Part shown: positions 1 to 8,616 of the stretch, in pieces | Layout: every line of letters begins with the position of its first letter | Numbering within the stretch: the first letter of the stretch is position 1 | Assembly: GCA_934486735.1 (NCBI GenBank) | Contig: CAKSQL010000004.1 | Location: forward strand, 62,001-126,000 | Reading direction: 5' to 3' | Length of the DNA: 64,000 nucleotides | From: an uncultured Clostridia bacterium | Lineage (GTDB): Bacteria > Bacillota > Clostridia > UBA1381 | Made by a program: the position numbers and the translations under genes | The notes under the pieces: generated by a model | The model's input: only the letters and a program-made list of their open reading frames with translations | Database searches by the model: none | Told to the model about the DNA's origin: nothing

Positions 1-1088
1 TGGGAGAGATGGATAATTGTGATTTTGTGATAACCTCGTATGCGCTTTTGCGGCGCGATACCGATATTTACAAAAATTATGAATTTTCCTATTGCTTTGC
101 GGATGAGGCGCAGTATATAAAGAATGCAAATACAATGAATGCGTCGGCGGTCAAAAGTATAAAGGCCGGCGGTTGCTTTGCGCTGACCGGTACGCCGATT
201 GAAAATTCCATATCCGAGCTTTGGTCGATATTCGACTTTGTGCTTCCCGGATATCTCGGCACGCAAAAGGACTTCTTGAAAAAATACGAAAACGATTCGG
301 GACTACCCGGGCTTAGGAAAAAAATAAAGCCGTTTGTTTTGCGACGTATGAAAAAAGATGTCCTGTCTGAATTGCCGGAGAAGATAGAAAATACTCTCTT
401 TGCCGATTTTGAGGATGAGCAAAAGCAGATATACTCCGCATTTTTAAAGGCGGCGCGCAGGGAAGTGGATGCGATAACAGCGTCGGGCGAGGGGACAATC
501 CGTATCTTGTCGCTCCTGACAAGATTAAGACAGATATGCTGCCATCCCGCGCTCATCAATCCGGACTATAAAAAGGACAGCGGTAAGCTTGCGCTGCTTA
601 ATGACCTTGTACTTTCGGCAATCGGGTCGGGACATAGGATATTGATCTTTTCGCAGTTTACATCAATGCTTGCAATAATAAAAAAGAAACTGGATTCGGA
701 AAAGATAGACAGTTTTTATCTCGACGGCTCGACTCCGACCGATATGCGCGTCGATATGGCAAGGCGGTTTAACGGCGGAGAAAAAGAAGTGTTTCTGATT
801 TCGCTCAAAGCCGGCGGAACGGGACTTAATCTGACCGGTGCGGATATGGTCATTCACTATGATCCCTGGTGGAATCCGGCGGTTATGGATCAGGCGTCGG
901 ATCGGGCGTACAGGATAGGTCAGAAACGGGCGGTGCAGGTTATAAAGCTTGCCGCACACAACTCAATTGAGGAACAGATATTAAAGCTTGCCGAGAAAAA
1001 GCGCGGACTGGCGGACGGTGTTATCAAAGAGAATAAGAGCCTGCTTTCGTCGCTCAGCCGCGAGGAGCTTTTAAAGCTGTTTGAGTAG
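1..1088 (+). CDS. SNF2-family DEAD/DEAH-box helicase, C-terminal part (5' end outside window)
   Basis: This is the C-terminal part of a Swi2/Snf2 ATPase; the frame is open to base 1, so the true start lies upstream. Visible helicase motifs in order: Walker B box DEAQ (bases about 102-113), LTGTP motif III (about 183-197), then in the second RecA lobe SLKAGGTGLNLTGAD (about 802-846) and DQASDRAYRIGQ (about 889-924). Such proteins use ATP to move along or remodel DNA-protein or RNA polymerase complexes; bacterial members are RapA-like or of unknown role. The segment ends at a TAG followed by a hairpin terminator. Family assignment is strong; the specific function cannot be given. Confidence 0.93.
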   Translation, partial: GEMDNCDFVITSYALLRRDTDIYKNYEFSYCFADEAQYIKNANTMNASAVKSIKAGGCFALTGTPIENSISELWSIFDFVLPGYLGTQKDFLKKYENDSGLPGLRKKIKPFVLRRMKKDVLSELPEKIENTLFADFEDEQKQIYSAFLKAARREVDAITASGEGTIRILSLLTRLRQICCHPALINPDYKKDSGKLALLNDLVLSAIGSGHRILIFSQFTSMLAIIKKKLDSEKIDSFYLDGSTPTDMRVDMARRFNGGEKEVFLISLKAGGTGLNLTGADMVIHYDPWWNPAVMDQASDRAYRIGQKRAVQVIKLAAHNSIEEQILKLAEKKRGLADGVIKENKSLLSSLSREELLKLFE

Positions 1089-1130
1089 ACGGAGTCGGAG
1101 CGGAAATAAAAACGAAAACCGAGATAAAGT

Positions 1131-1176
1131 AAAAAATATGCAGCAAAGGAATAATATCCGATGCCGCATATTTTTT
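1131..1176. terminator. Bidirectional hairpin between the helicase and the araC-type gene
   Basis: A-rich arm AAAAAATATGC pairs with GCATATTTTTT across a loop of about 24 bases, giving a T-run on the plus strand and, by symmetry, on the minus strand. It sits between two convergent genes, as expected for a shared terminator. Confidence 0.6.
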
Positions 1177-1229
1177 GCGGGAATTTACGTCGGTAATTGC
1201 TTTATCTTCCGCGCCTCACAGGCTGAGCT

Positions 1230-2042
1230 TTAATTCTCTGTTTCGGGAGTCTTGCTGCGGAACTCCTTGGGAGTACAGCCGAAATGTTTTTTGAATCGGT
1301 GCGAAAAATAGCTGTGGTCGGTAAAGCCGCATTCGCAGGCGATTTCCGAGATGTCTGCGGCATCGTTGGAAAGCAGACAGACCGCGTGGGAGAGCCGCAT
1401 TTTTTCGATATATTCCGCAGGACTTGCACCGGCAACCTCCTTAAAAACGTGAAAAAAACGTCCCGGGCTCAAGTTTGCCCTTGCCGCAAGCCTATCCGCG
1501 GTCAGTTTCTCGGAAAGATTATTTTCGATATATAGCATTATTTCATTTATTATATCGTACGAAATGTTATACCCGTTCTTTTTCCTTTCGGAAATGTTGT
1601 CACATATGTAGTCACTAATCAAAATTGCAAAAATTTCATAAACGCAGGATGCAAGCAGGAACTCGAAAGTCTTGTCGCCGAAAGCGCTTTTAAGCCTGTC
1701 AAATACTGCGGCAATGCGTATGTCGCCGCGGATGTGATTTCGAAACCGAACCCCTTTGTATTCGGCAAGTATGTCCGGAGCGGCGGTGATGCAGCAGACC
1801 TCTGACTTGCCGAAGTCTGCACATTCGTGCAGTTCGGCAGAGTTGGCGATGATAAGGTCGCCGCTTTGTATATCAAAATTCTTGCCGCGGCAATTGTATC
1901 GGCAGCCGCTTGTGGAGTAAAAGAACATAAGCTCTATTCTCGAATGCCAATGCGCGTTCATGCGCGCCGGGTGGTCGGAATATTCGGCGCTGAAAGGAAA
2001 GTACCCGTTGTATTTGCTTTTTTCTTCGTAGCCGTATGCCAT
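1230..2042 (-). CDS. AraC-family transcriptional regulator with N-terminal cupin-like domain
   Basis: 270 aa from the chosen start. The N-terminal half (HWHSRIELMFF...) looks like an AraC sugar-binding cupin. The C-terminal 100 residues carry two helix-turn-helix units ending in the family signature (IACECGFTDHSYFSHRFKKHFG). The ATG at 2042 has AAGGAG about 8 bases upstream; an earlier in-frame ATG at 2096 has none and gives an unusual hydrophobic start, so it was not used. The gene is divergent from the GH28-like gene, with a 400-base shared upstream region containing a duplicated block. This suggests, but does not prove, that it controls that gene in response to a pectin-derived sugar. Confidence 0.93.
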   Translation of the reverse strand: MAYGYEEKSKYNGYFPFSAEYSDHPARMNAHWHSRIELMFFYSTSGCRYNCRGKNFDIQSGDLIIANSAELHECADFGKSEVCCITAAPDILAEYKGVRFRNHIRGDIRIAAVFDRLKSAFGDKTFEFLLASCVYEIFAILISDYICDNISERKKNGYNISYDIINEIMLYIENNLSEKLTADRLAARANLSPGRFFHVFKEVAGASPAEYIEKMRLSHAVCLLSNDAADISEIACECGFTDHSYFSHRFKKHFGCTPKEFRSKTPETEN

Positions 2043-2125
2043 TAGAATTCTCCTTTTTAAACATAGCATGATAATTATAATATTAAGCTGAATCATTATA
2101 GCTTATAACGTGTTTGTGTTATATA

Positions 2126-2154
2126 ATTATAGCATAATATTTATATTTAATCAA
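2126..2154 (-). promoter_or_regulatory. Promoter for the AraC-type gene
   Basis: On the minus strand, TTGATT (-35) and TATAAT (-10) are separated by 17 bases, about 85 bases upstream of the chosen start codon. Confidence 0.6.
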
Positions 2155-2160
2155 TAGTCC

Positions 2161-2424
2161 CATGGAAAATATGCGGCGCATCTTGCCATTTATCGAGGTT
2201 CGGAGTATGTATATACGCCGTCACCTCTCAAAAAGGCAACCTGTTTGCATCTTTCCCATGGTCACGATTTAGCACCGCCGCGGCGGAAAAAGAAACCATG
2301 GAAAATATGCGGCGCATCTTGCCATTTATTGAGGTTCGGAGTATGTATATACGCCGTCACCTCTCAAAAAGGCAACCTGTTTGCATCTTTCCCATGGTCA
2401 CGATTTAGCACCGCTGCGGCGGCA
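2161..2424 (+). repeat. Two tandem copies of a 136-bp block in front of the GH28-like gene
   Basis: Copy 1 starts at CATGGAAAATATGCGGCGCAT (first 20 bases at 2161-2180) and copy 2 repeats it from 2297. The copies are almost identical over about 125 bases, with only a few substitutions. Each holds a perfect ATGCG-G-CGCAT palindrome, a GAGGT...ACCTC stem enclosing GTATGTATAC, a CCATGG near each end and a GC palindrome (CCGCCGCGGCGG in copy 1). Copy 2 runs straight into the Shine-Dalgarno site of the gene, so the duplicated block is its leader or operator. No clear -10/-35 pair was found inside the unit. Confidence 0.9.
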
Positions 2425-2443
2425 GAAAGGAATGATTATAAAA

Positions 2444-3670
2444 ATGAGAAATGTTAAAGATTACGGAGCCGTCGGGGACGGTTCGGTATTGGACAGTGCA
2501 GCGATTCAAAGAGCAATTGATGATGGCGGAATGGTGTATATCCCGGATGGGGTCTATCGCATAGGCACGCTTTATCTCAAAAGCAACGGCGGACTTCATC
2601 TTGCGCCCGGCGCTGTTCTGGTCGGAAGCCATGAGCGCGGTGATTATAATGCGGATGATTTCTGCGCTCAAAATCAGGTTTTCACAAGCGAGGATGTGAC
2701 AGGTGCGCACCTTATATGCGCAATTGAACAGGAAAATATCACGATAGAGGGACATGGGACAATCGACGGTCAGGGTGATTTTTGGATGAATGAAAGCAAT
2801 ACTCAGCCGGGCTGGCCGAACTCGGAGGACAGGGACTATGCTGCAAATCCGGAGCGCCCGGGGCAGATGATTTTCATTTGTGAGTGCAAAAATGTGCATG
2901 TCACCGATGTGAATATCGTCAACGGTCCGTATTGGCATTTGTTTTTTCATGGCTGCGATAATGTGCATGTTCGCGGACTGTCAATCCGCGGCGACCGTCC
3001 GAGGTGGACGAACGACGGAATAGATATCGACTGCTGCTCACGCGTTACGGTCAGCGATTGTGTGATAGAGGTCGGAGACGACGCAATTACGCTGCGCGGC
3101 TATGACGCGCCGTTAAAAAATAAAAGGGTGTGCGAAGGGGTAACAATTACGAACTGCGTGCTTTATGCTCACCGCGATTACGGCATACGGATAGGCGTGG
3201 GCGACGGCTTGATTCGCGATTGCACAATTTCAAATGTTACGGTAGACGCTCCGAATTGGGTGGGGATAGGCTTGCTTGGGCGCTGGAGCGACGCGTCGGC
3301 AACCGCGTCCACGATTGAAAATATTTGCATTTCCAACGCAAATATACATTCAAGATGTCCGATAGAGATATGCGTGGCGTATGGAGAAGCGCCCCTGCCG
3401 CACGAATGTCATATAAAAAATATCATGATGGATAATCTCATGCTTTTCCCGGAAAAATGCAATATAATTAAAGGCTTTGCGGATGCTCCGCTTGAAAATA
3501 TTATATTGAGCAATGCTATTGTGCAGCCGGGCGAAAATGCCGATGACGAGTTGTTTGAGATATCGGAGGCTGAGGGTGTTGTGCTTGATAATGTCAAAAT
3601 TATTGGGAAAGACGGTTCGCATGCGAGTAGCCGAAAAAAAGTAATCCGAACTCCGATTTTGAGAGGTTAA
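2444..3670 (+). CDS. GH28-like right-handed beta-helix glycoside hydrolase (polygalacturonase family)
   Basis: 408 aa. It opens with a pectate-lyase-like start (VKDYGAVGDGSVLDSAAIQRAIDD), followed by the low-complexity rungs of a parallel beta-helix. It has the GH28 acidic pair: NDGID at residues 190-194 and DD at 212-213, with RIG at the usual later position. The canonical GHG histidine motif is not obvious, so substrate and activity are uncertain. No signal peptide is visible, so it would act on imported oligogalacturonides. ATG 2444 was chosen because AGAAAGGA lies 12 bases upstream; the ATG at 2432 overlaps that site. The last 14 codons fall inside the inverted-repeat element at 3628-3905, so the natural C-terminus was probably replaced. 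Confidence 0.85.
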   Translation: MRNVKDYGAVGDGSVLDSAAIQRAIDDGGMVYIPDGVYRIGTLYLKSNGGLHLAPGAVLVGSHERGDYNADDFCAQNQVFTSEDVTGAHLICAIEQENITIEGHGTIDGQGDFWMNESNTQPGWPNSEDRDYAANPERPGQMIFICECKNVHVTDVNIVNGPYWHLFFHGCDNVHVRGLSIRGDRPRWTNDGIDIDCCSRVTVSDCVIEVGDDAITLRGYDAPLKNKRVCEGVTITNCVLYAHRDYGIRIGVGDGLIRDCTISNVTVDAPNWVGIGLLGRWSDASATASTIENICISNANIHSRCPIEICVAYGEAPLPHECHIKNIMMDNLMLFPEKCNIIKGFADAPLENIILSNAIVQPGENADDELFEISEAEGVVLDNVKIIGKDGSHASSRKKVIRTPILRG

Positions 3671-3905
3671 TTTCCGCTTTTACTGCGTTAAAATACTCGG
3701 CAATCCGCCAAGGATTACCTCCGTTTTTGCCTTGTAAAACCAAAAATTCACTCTCTCAAAATTCTACGACCTAAAAAGGACAGAATTTTGAGCCGGAATT
3801 TTGGTGCGGAGGATGCCGAAAGGCTGGCGCCTTTCAAAGACGACAAGCCGAAATATGCCGAAATTATGCCTTTTTAGGCGGGTTCGGATTACTTTTCTTC
3901 GGCTA
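3628..3905. mobile_element. MITE-like element with 24-bp terminal inverted repeats
   Basis: The ends at 3628-3651 and 3882-3905 are inverted copies with one mismatch (TAGCCGAA...GTAATCCGAAC). The 278-bp interior has no credible gene but holds further short inverted repeats, such as GGCAATCC...GGATTACC and a GCCGAAATATGCCGAAATTA stretch. Related ends occur at 27261-27397, 37801-37840 and about 11696-11745. The left end overlaps the 3' end of the GH28-like gene and supplies its stop codon; the rest fills the gap before ylbJ. Confidence 0.65.
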
Positions 3906-4005
3906 AATAAAAAGGGGATAGTATAAAAGGCGAAAATCGGTCATATGCATACAATAGCAGAAAAATCACCTGTGCCGCACATCGGGCGGCGGAATGGAGC
4001 TTGAT

Positions 4006-5094
4006 ATGAGGAAAAAAATATTGTATGCATCGCTTGTCGGCGTAACGCTTTTGCTGATTTTGAATCCGCAAAAATCGGTTATGTATGCTCAAAATGCCAT
4101 GGAGCTGTGCGGCTCGGTAATCGTGCCGTCGCTTTTTCCATTTTTCGTTTGCTCGGGATTACTTATATACTCGGGATTTTGTGAACTGCTCGCAAAGGCT
4201 ATGCAGCCGGTGATGAAACCGATGTTCAATGTGAACGGCTCGGGAGCGGCGGCGTTTGTGCTTGGGATAATCAGCGGATATCCTCTCGGAGCGGTGACGG
4301 CGTGCCGGCTTTATGAAAAGAACTATCTTTCAAAGACCGAGACCGAGCGGCTTTTGGCTTTTTGCAATAATTCCGGACCGCTGTTTATTCTCGGCGCGGT
4401 AGGGATATCGATGTATCATAATCCGCGCATAGGGATAGCGCTGTACGCGGCGCATATATTGTCCGCGATATTGACAGGACTCTTGTTCAGATTCTATCGC
4501 AAAAATGATTTCAATGCACCTGCGGCGGAATTGGGGGTTGAGGAAAAAAGCTTTTCCGAAATGTTTTCAGCGGTTCTTGCCAATTCGCTGCAAAGTATTC
4601 TGATAGTCTGCGGCGCGGTGGTGTTTTTTTCGGTGATTTCGAGTATAATTATTGATTTTATCCCATTGTCCGAAAATATAAAAGCGACGGTGGTGGGAAT
4701 TTTTGAGTTCGCAACAGGGATAAAGGCGGTTGCCGGTGCATCAATGCCGCTTTTGGAAAAGCTTGTAATCTCTGCCGGGGTGGTCGGATTTGCGGGAATA
4801 AGCGTACATATTCAGGTCATGAGTGTTGCGGCGGGGCGCGGACTGAGCCTGGTTCCGTATATAGTCGGAAAGGCGGTCCAGGGCATTATATCGATGATAT
4901 TGGTGTTCGTGATTTTGCGCCTTGTGCCGATTGAAACGGCGGTCTTTTCGCTGTCGGCAGTAGAGGTCGGCGGTGCGTTTGCCATGGATTCGCTGTTTGT
5001 GATAATGACAGTGACATCGGTATTTTTTGTATCCCTTGGCGGCATTATATTTGGAATATTTAAAAAGCGCGCGGAAAAAAGTTGTCAAGGCTGA
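4006..5094 (+). CDS. ylbJ: YlbJ-type sporulation integral membrane protein
   Basis: 362 aa, about eight hydrophobic segments, with the conserved gate-like core (SVIVPSLFPFFVCSGLL near residue 40, then GIISGYPLGAVTACRLYEKNYLSKTETERLLAFCNNSGPLF). Family knowledge places YlbJ in the SigE-controlled mother-cell programme, where it is needed for normal spore cortex or coat development. It implies an endospore-forming lineage, although the gene is retained in some non-sporulating relatives. ATG 4006 is preferred over 3994 because GGAG sits 6 bases upstream of it. The gene stands alone, ending at a shared terminator with thiC. Confidence 0.88.
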   Translation: MRKKILYASLVGVTLLLILNPQKSVMYAQNAMELCGSVIVPSLFPFFVCSGLLIYSGFCELLAKAMQPVMKPMFNVNGSGAAAFVLGIISGYPLGAVTACRLYEKNYLSKTETERLLAFCNNSGPLFILGAVGISMYHNPRIGIALYAAHILSAILTGLLFRFYRKNDFNAPAAELGVEEKSFSEMFSAVLANSLQSILIVCGAVVFFSVISSIIIDFIPLSENIKATVVGIFEFATGIKAVAGASMPLLEKLVISAGVVGFAGISVHIQVMSVAAGRGLSLVPYIVGKAVQGIISMILVFVILRLVPIETAVFSLSAVEVGGAFAMDSLFVIMTVTSVFFVSLGGIIFGIFKKRAEKSCQG

Positions 5095-5109
5095 AATTGC
5101 TTATAAAAT

Positions 5110-5134
5110 GAGCTGCTCCGAATCGGGGCAGCTC
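5110..5134. terminator. Hairpin between convergent ylbJ and thiC
   Basis: GAGCTGCTCC and GGGGCAGCTC form a 10-bp stem with one mismatch around a short loop. It is followed by AAAATCTT on the plus strand and ATTTTAT on the minus strand, so it could serve both genes. Confidence 0.65.
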
Positions 5135-5143
5135 AAAATCTTC

Positions 5144-6457
5144 TTACAACTCAGAACAAAACTCGACCTTTTTGCCCTCGAGTATCATATTTGTTGTGCG
5201 AACGGCGCACATCTTGCCGCACATCGAGCAGGTGTGGCGGTCTGCCGGAGGAACGCTTTCAAAGTATGCCTTTGCCTTTTCGCCATCAATTGCGATTTCA
5301 AACATTTCATCCCAATCCATGCGATGACGTGCGTCCGCCATTTTATTATCAATATCTCTTGCATTAGGGATTCCCTTTGCGATATCGGCGGCATGTGCTG
5401 CAATTTTGCTTGCGACAATACCCTCTTTTACGTCATTTAAATCGGGAAGTCTCAAGTGCTCGGCAGGTGTTACATAGCACAAAAAGTCTGCGCCGGCAGC
5501 TGCGGCAATCGCTCCGCCGATTGCTGAGGTTATGTGGTCATAGCCCGGTGCAATATCGGTAACGAGAGGCCCCAAAACATAGAACGGCGCATTGTGACAG
5601 ATACGCTTTTCCATAATCATATTTGCGGCAATTTCGTTCATTGCCATATGTCCCGGTCCCTCGACCATAACCTGGACATCCTTTTCCCAGGCACGTTTTG
5701 TCAGATTGCCAAGTTCTATAAGCTCCGCAATTTGTCCTGCGTCCGAGCTGTCGTCAAGACATCCGGGGCGCAGTGCGTCGCCGAGACTGATTGTAACGTC
5801 ATATTCTCTCAAAATTTCCAAAAGCTCATCATAATGCTCAAAGAAAGGATTTTCATTACCTGTCATTTCCATCCACGCAAAAAGCAGAGAGCCGCCGCGC
5901 GATACGATATTCATTTTTCTGCCCTCACGTCTGAAAGCTTCCACCGAGCGTCTGTTTATGCCTGCGTGAATTGTCATAAAGTCAACGCCCTCCTCGGCGT
6001 GTGCGCGCACAACTCTCAAAAAGTCCTCCGCGCTTATTTCGAGCAGGTCTTTTTCAAGATAGCCGATAGCGTCGTACATCGGAACTGTGCCGATCATGGC
6101 AGGCGACTTTTCGATAAGCTCTTTTCGGAATGTGTTGGTTTTTCCGTAGTTGCTCAAATCCATAATCGCCTCAGCACCGAATTTGATTGCCATATCCACC
6201 TTTTGCATTTCGACATCGTAGTTTTTGCAGTCGCCGGATATGCCCAGATTGACATTTATTTTTGTTTTGAGTCCTGCGCCTATACCTTCTGCCGACAGCG
6301 ATTTATGATTTATATTTGCCGGAATTGCAACCTCGCCGCACGCAACCGATTTCATCAGCTTTTCCGGAGCGATATTCTCCTTTTTAGCCACAGTTTCCAT
6401 TTCGGGGGTGAGTATTCCTTTTTTTGCGGCTTCCATTTGTGTTTTGTAATTTCTCAT
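5144..6457 (-). CDS. thiC: Phosphomethylpyrimidine synthase ThiC
   Basis: 437 aa, the short clostridial form. It converts aminoimidazole ribotide to hydroxymethylpyrimidine phosphate, the pyrimidine half of thiamine, by radical S-adenosylmethionine chemistry. The C-terminal cluster-binding motif CSMCGKMC (CxxC-x3-C) is present about 30 residues from the end, and core motifs such as MVEGPGHMA and [16 protein letters not shown] are intact. AAAGGA lies upstream of ATG 6457. It is preceded by a TPP riboswitch and sits as a single thiamine gene next to mscL; no other thi gene is in the window. Confidence 0.97.
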   Translation of the reverse strand: MRNYKTQMEAAKKGILTPEMETVAKKENIAPEKLMKSVACGEVAIPANINHKSLSAEGIGAGLKTKINVNLGISGDCKNYDVEMQKVDMAIKFGAEAIMDLSNYGKTNTFRKELIEKSPAMIGTVPMYDAIGYLEKDLLEISAEDFLRVVRAHAEEGVDFMTIHAGINRRSVEAFRREGRKMNIVSRGGSLLFAWMEMTGNENPFFEHYDELLEILREYDVTISLGDALRPGCLDDSSDAGQIAELIELGNLTKRAWEKDVQVMVEGPGHMAMNEIAANMIMEKRICHNAPFYVLGPLVTDIAPGYDHITSAIGGAIAAAAGADFLCYVTPAEHLRLPDLNDVKEGIVASKIAAHAADIAKGIPNARDIDNKMADARHRMDWDEMFEIAIDGEKAKAYFESVPPADRHTCSMCGKMCAVRTTNMILEGKKVEFCSEL

Positions 6458-6519
6458 TTGTCGATTTATCCTTTCTTAATTTAATATAGATAGATTAATA
6501 ATCACCTTGCGATAAATTA

Positions 6520-6545
6520 AAGGGTACGCAGCCTTGCGTACCCTT
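6520..6545 (-). terminator. Probable riboswitch expression-platform hairpin upstream of thiC
   Basis: GGGTACGCA pairs perfectly with TGCGTACCC around a 4-base loop, just downstream of the TPP aptamer on the minus strand. The following tract is UUUAAUUUAU, a modest terminator tail. A gate for thiC transcription is inferred from position. Confidence 0.6.
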
Positions 6546-6565
6546 GTTTTTTAATTTTCCGAAAA

Positions 6566-6655
6566 ACTCCCTACGCCGGCATTATCCGAATCAGGTAATA
6601 TTTAAGTGTCGAGACAAAATGTCTCCTCTCAGCCTGTTGAAATCAAGCTCCACCG
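6566..6655 (-). promoter_or_regulatory. TPP (thiamine pyrophosphate) riboswitch aptamer
   Basis: Read on the minus strand, the conserved blocks appear in order: GGCTGAGAGG, then ACCTGATTCGGATAATGCC, then GCGTAGGGAG. These are the thi-box signatures of the pyrimidine- and pyrophosphate-sensing helices. It lies about 110 bases upstream of thiC. Its 5' end begins within about 10 bases of the mscL stop codon, so it may be read from an mscL transcript or from a promoter inside mscL. Confidence 0.93.
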
Positions 6656-6660
6656 TTCGA

Positions 6661-7083
6661 TTATTCAGTTTTCGATGCTTTAAGCAAATCCCGTATCTCG
6701 GTAAGCAGCTGCTCCTCGTTCGACAGTTCCGGCTCGGATTCCGCCGCTTCCTCCTCGGTATCATCCTTTTTTGCGAGTCTTTCCATTCTGTCCCTAACGC
6801 TGTTTATGACCTTAACAATCATAAATATTGCCACAGCGGTCAGAAGGAAATTGACAATCGACTGTAAAAACGAGCCGTAAGGGATAATCAGATTTTCGTT
6901 CACCTCGATTGAAAGCGAGGATATATCTATTTTTCCGATTATAAAGCTTATGCAAGGAGTCAGTATGTCGGTCGCAAGCGAGTTCACAATGTTTGTGAAT
7001 GCACTTCCGACAACAACGCCGACCGCCATATCAACAACGTTGCCGCGCGATATAAATTCCTTAAATTCCTTTATTACAGACAT
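6661..7083 (-). CDS. mscL: Large-conductance mechanosensitive channel MscL
   Basis: 140 aa, typical for the family. It opens under hypo-osmotic stress to release solutes. Visible: the N-terminal helix MSVIKEFKEFISRGNVVDMAVGVVVG, TM1 (residues about 15-45), a short periplasmic loop, TM2 (about 66-92) and an acidic cytoplasmic tail with the C-terminal bundle (LLTEIRDLLK). GGAGG lies 7 bases before ATG 7083. It is only 18 bases downstream of the glycyl-tRNA synthetase stop region on the same strand and may be co-transcribed with it. Confidence 0.96.
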   Translation of the reverse strand: MSVIKEFKEFISRGNVVDMAVGVVVGSAFTNIVNSLATDILTPCISFIIGKIDISSLSIEVNENLIIPYGSFLQSIVNFLLTAVAIFMIVKVINSVRDRMERLAKKDDTEEEAAESEPELSNEEQLLTEIRDLLKASKTE

Positions 7084-7101
7084 TTTTTCATCCTCCGCAG
7101 A

Positions 7102-8493
7102 TTAAAAATCGATTTTTTCTGCCAGGAATTTGTCCAAATCGGCTATTTTGACTCTTTCCTGCTGCATTGTGTCGCGGTCGCGGACAGTAACCGATGCGTC
7201 ATTCTCGGAATCAAAGTCGTATGTTATGCAGAACGGAGTTCCGATTTCGTCCTGTCTGCGATAACGCTTTCCGATAGAGCCTGCCTCGTCATACTCGCAA
7301 TTGTATTTCTTTGAAAGCTGCTCATAGACTGCAAAAGCGCCCTCCGAAAGCTTCTTTGAAAGCGGCAGAATCGCAGCCTTAACCGGTGCAAGTGCCGGGT
7401 GCAAGTGCATAACAACGCGGCTGTCGCCCTCGCCCAAATCTTCCTCGTCATATGCTTCAACCAAGAATGCCAAAGCAACTCTGTCTGCGCCGAGCGACGG
7501 CTCGATGCAATAAGGAATGTAGCGTTCGTTTGTAATCGGGTCGATGTATTCCATGCTTTCGCCGGAGTGTGTCTGATGCTGCTTTAAGTCGAAGTCTGTT
7601 CTGTCGGCAATTCCCCAAAGTTCGCCCCAGCCGAACGGGAATACAAATTCAATATCGGTTGTAGCGTTTGAATAGTGCGAAAGTTCCTCGGGAGAATGGT
7701 CTCTGAAACGAACATTTTCCTCCTTGATTCCAAGTGTGAGCAGCCAGTTCATGCAGAAATCTTTCCAATAATAGAACCATTCCATGTCTTTGCCCGGAGC
7801 GCAGAAAAATTCAAGCTCCATCTGCTCAAATTCACGTGTTCTGAATGTGAAGTTACCCGGTGTGATTTCGTTTCTGAACGATTTTCCCACCTGACCTATG
7901 CCGAAAGGAACTTTCTTTCTCGATGTACGCTGAACATTTTTAAAGTTTACAAATATACCCTGAGCGGTCTCCGGACGGAGGTAAACGGTTGATGCTGAAT
8001 CCTCGGTAACGCCCTGGAAGGTCTTGAACATAAGATTAAATTCGCGTATTCCGGTGAAGTTGTGCTTGCCGCACTCGGGGCAGGGAATGTTGTGTTCCTC
8101 TATGTACGCGGTCATTTTGTCGTTGCTCCAGCCGTCAACAACAAGATTTTCGCCATGCTCAAAAGCATAATCCTCAATCAGCTTGTCTGCTCTGTGGCGA
8201 GCCTTACACTCGCGGCAGTCCATAAGAGGGTCGGAAAATCCGCCCACGTGTCCCGATGCAACCCATGTCTGGGGATTCATCAGAATAGCGCAGTCAACGC
8301 CAACATTGTGCTTTGACTCCTGGATAAACTTTTTCCACCATGCTTTTTTAACGTTGTTCTTAAACTCAACGCCCAAAGGACCGTAGTCCCAAGTATTTGC
8401 CAGTCCGCCGTAAATTTCGCTTCCCGGAAAAATAAAGCCTCTGCCCTTACACAGAGCTACTATCTTGTCCATTCCTTTTTCAGTGTTTTTCAT
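7102..8493 (-). CDS. glyQS: Glycine--tRNA ligase, dimeric (alpha2) type
   Basis: 463 aa from ATG 8493. Class II synthetase charging tRNA-Gly. Motif features: the N-terminal [15 protein letters not shown], two Cys pairs (CRECKARH and CPECGKHN) suggesting a zinc-binding insertion, motif 2 around [24 protein letters not shown], motif 3 near [13 protein letters not shown], and the C-terminal anticodon-binding domain. The longer in-frame start at 8613 would add 40 residues unlike the family, so it was rejected. AAAGG lies about 12 bases upstream of the chosen ATG. Confidence 0.95.
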   Translation of the reverse strand: MKNTEKGMDKIVALCKGRGFIFPGSEIYGGLANTWDYGPLGVEFKNNVKKAWWKKFIQESKHNVGVDCAILMNPQTWVASGHVGGFSDPLMDCRECKARHRADKLIEDYAFEHGENLVVDGWSNDKMTAYIEEHNIPCPECGKHNFTGIREFNLMFKTFQGVTEDSASTVYLRPETAQGIFVNFKNVQRTSRKKVPFGIGQVGKSFRNEITPGNFTFRTREFEQMELEFFCAPGKDMEWFYYWKDFCMNWLLTLGIKEENVRFRDHSPEELSHYSNATTDIEFVFPFGWGELWGIADRTDFDLKQHQTHSGESMEYIDPITNERYIPYCIEPSLGADRVALAFLVEAYDEEDLGEGDSRVVMHLHPALAPVKAAILPLSKKLSEGAFAVYEQLSKKYNCEYDEAGSIGKRYRRQDEIGTPFCITYDFDSENDASVTVRDRDTMQQERVKIADLDKFLAEKIDF

Positions 8494-8551
8494 AAGTTTT
8501 GCACGCCTTTCTTTTAACTCCGCCGGTTTGCGGAGTAAATATACTATTTCT

Positions 8552-8580
8552 ATTTTATCAGAAATGCCGCCTTTCGTCAA
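8552..8580 (-). promoter_or_regulatory. Promoter of the glycyl-tRNA synthetase gene
   Basis: On the minus strand TTGACG and TAAAAT are 17 bases apart. The leader that follows contains ACTCCG...CGGAGT, a small hairpin, and no T-box motif. Confidence 0.65.
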
Positions 8581-8616
8581 GGCTAAACGGCATATATTTT
8601 TAAAATTATACAAAAT

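Noticed and set aside
2245..2457. Small gene in the leader of the GH28-like gene
   Set aside because: The frame covers the duplicated leader block and arises from it; no independent ribosome site or conservation signal.
5534..6484. 316-codon open frame opposite thiC
   Set aside because: It lies fully antisense to a well-conserved thiC, has no ribosome site and an irregular Cys/His-rich composition, as expected for a shadow frame.
6520..6560. Plus-strand terminator upstream of thiC
   Set aside because: The hairpin has a T-run on the plus strand too, but no plus-strand gene precedes it; its position after the aptamer fits a minus-strand expression platform better.
8493..8580. T-box leader of the glycyl-tRNA synthetase
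   Set aside because: The leader is too short and lacks the AGGGTGGNACCGCG-type box; only a small hairpin is present.
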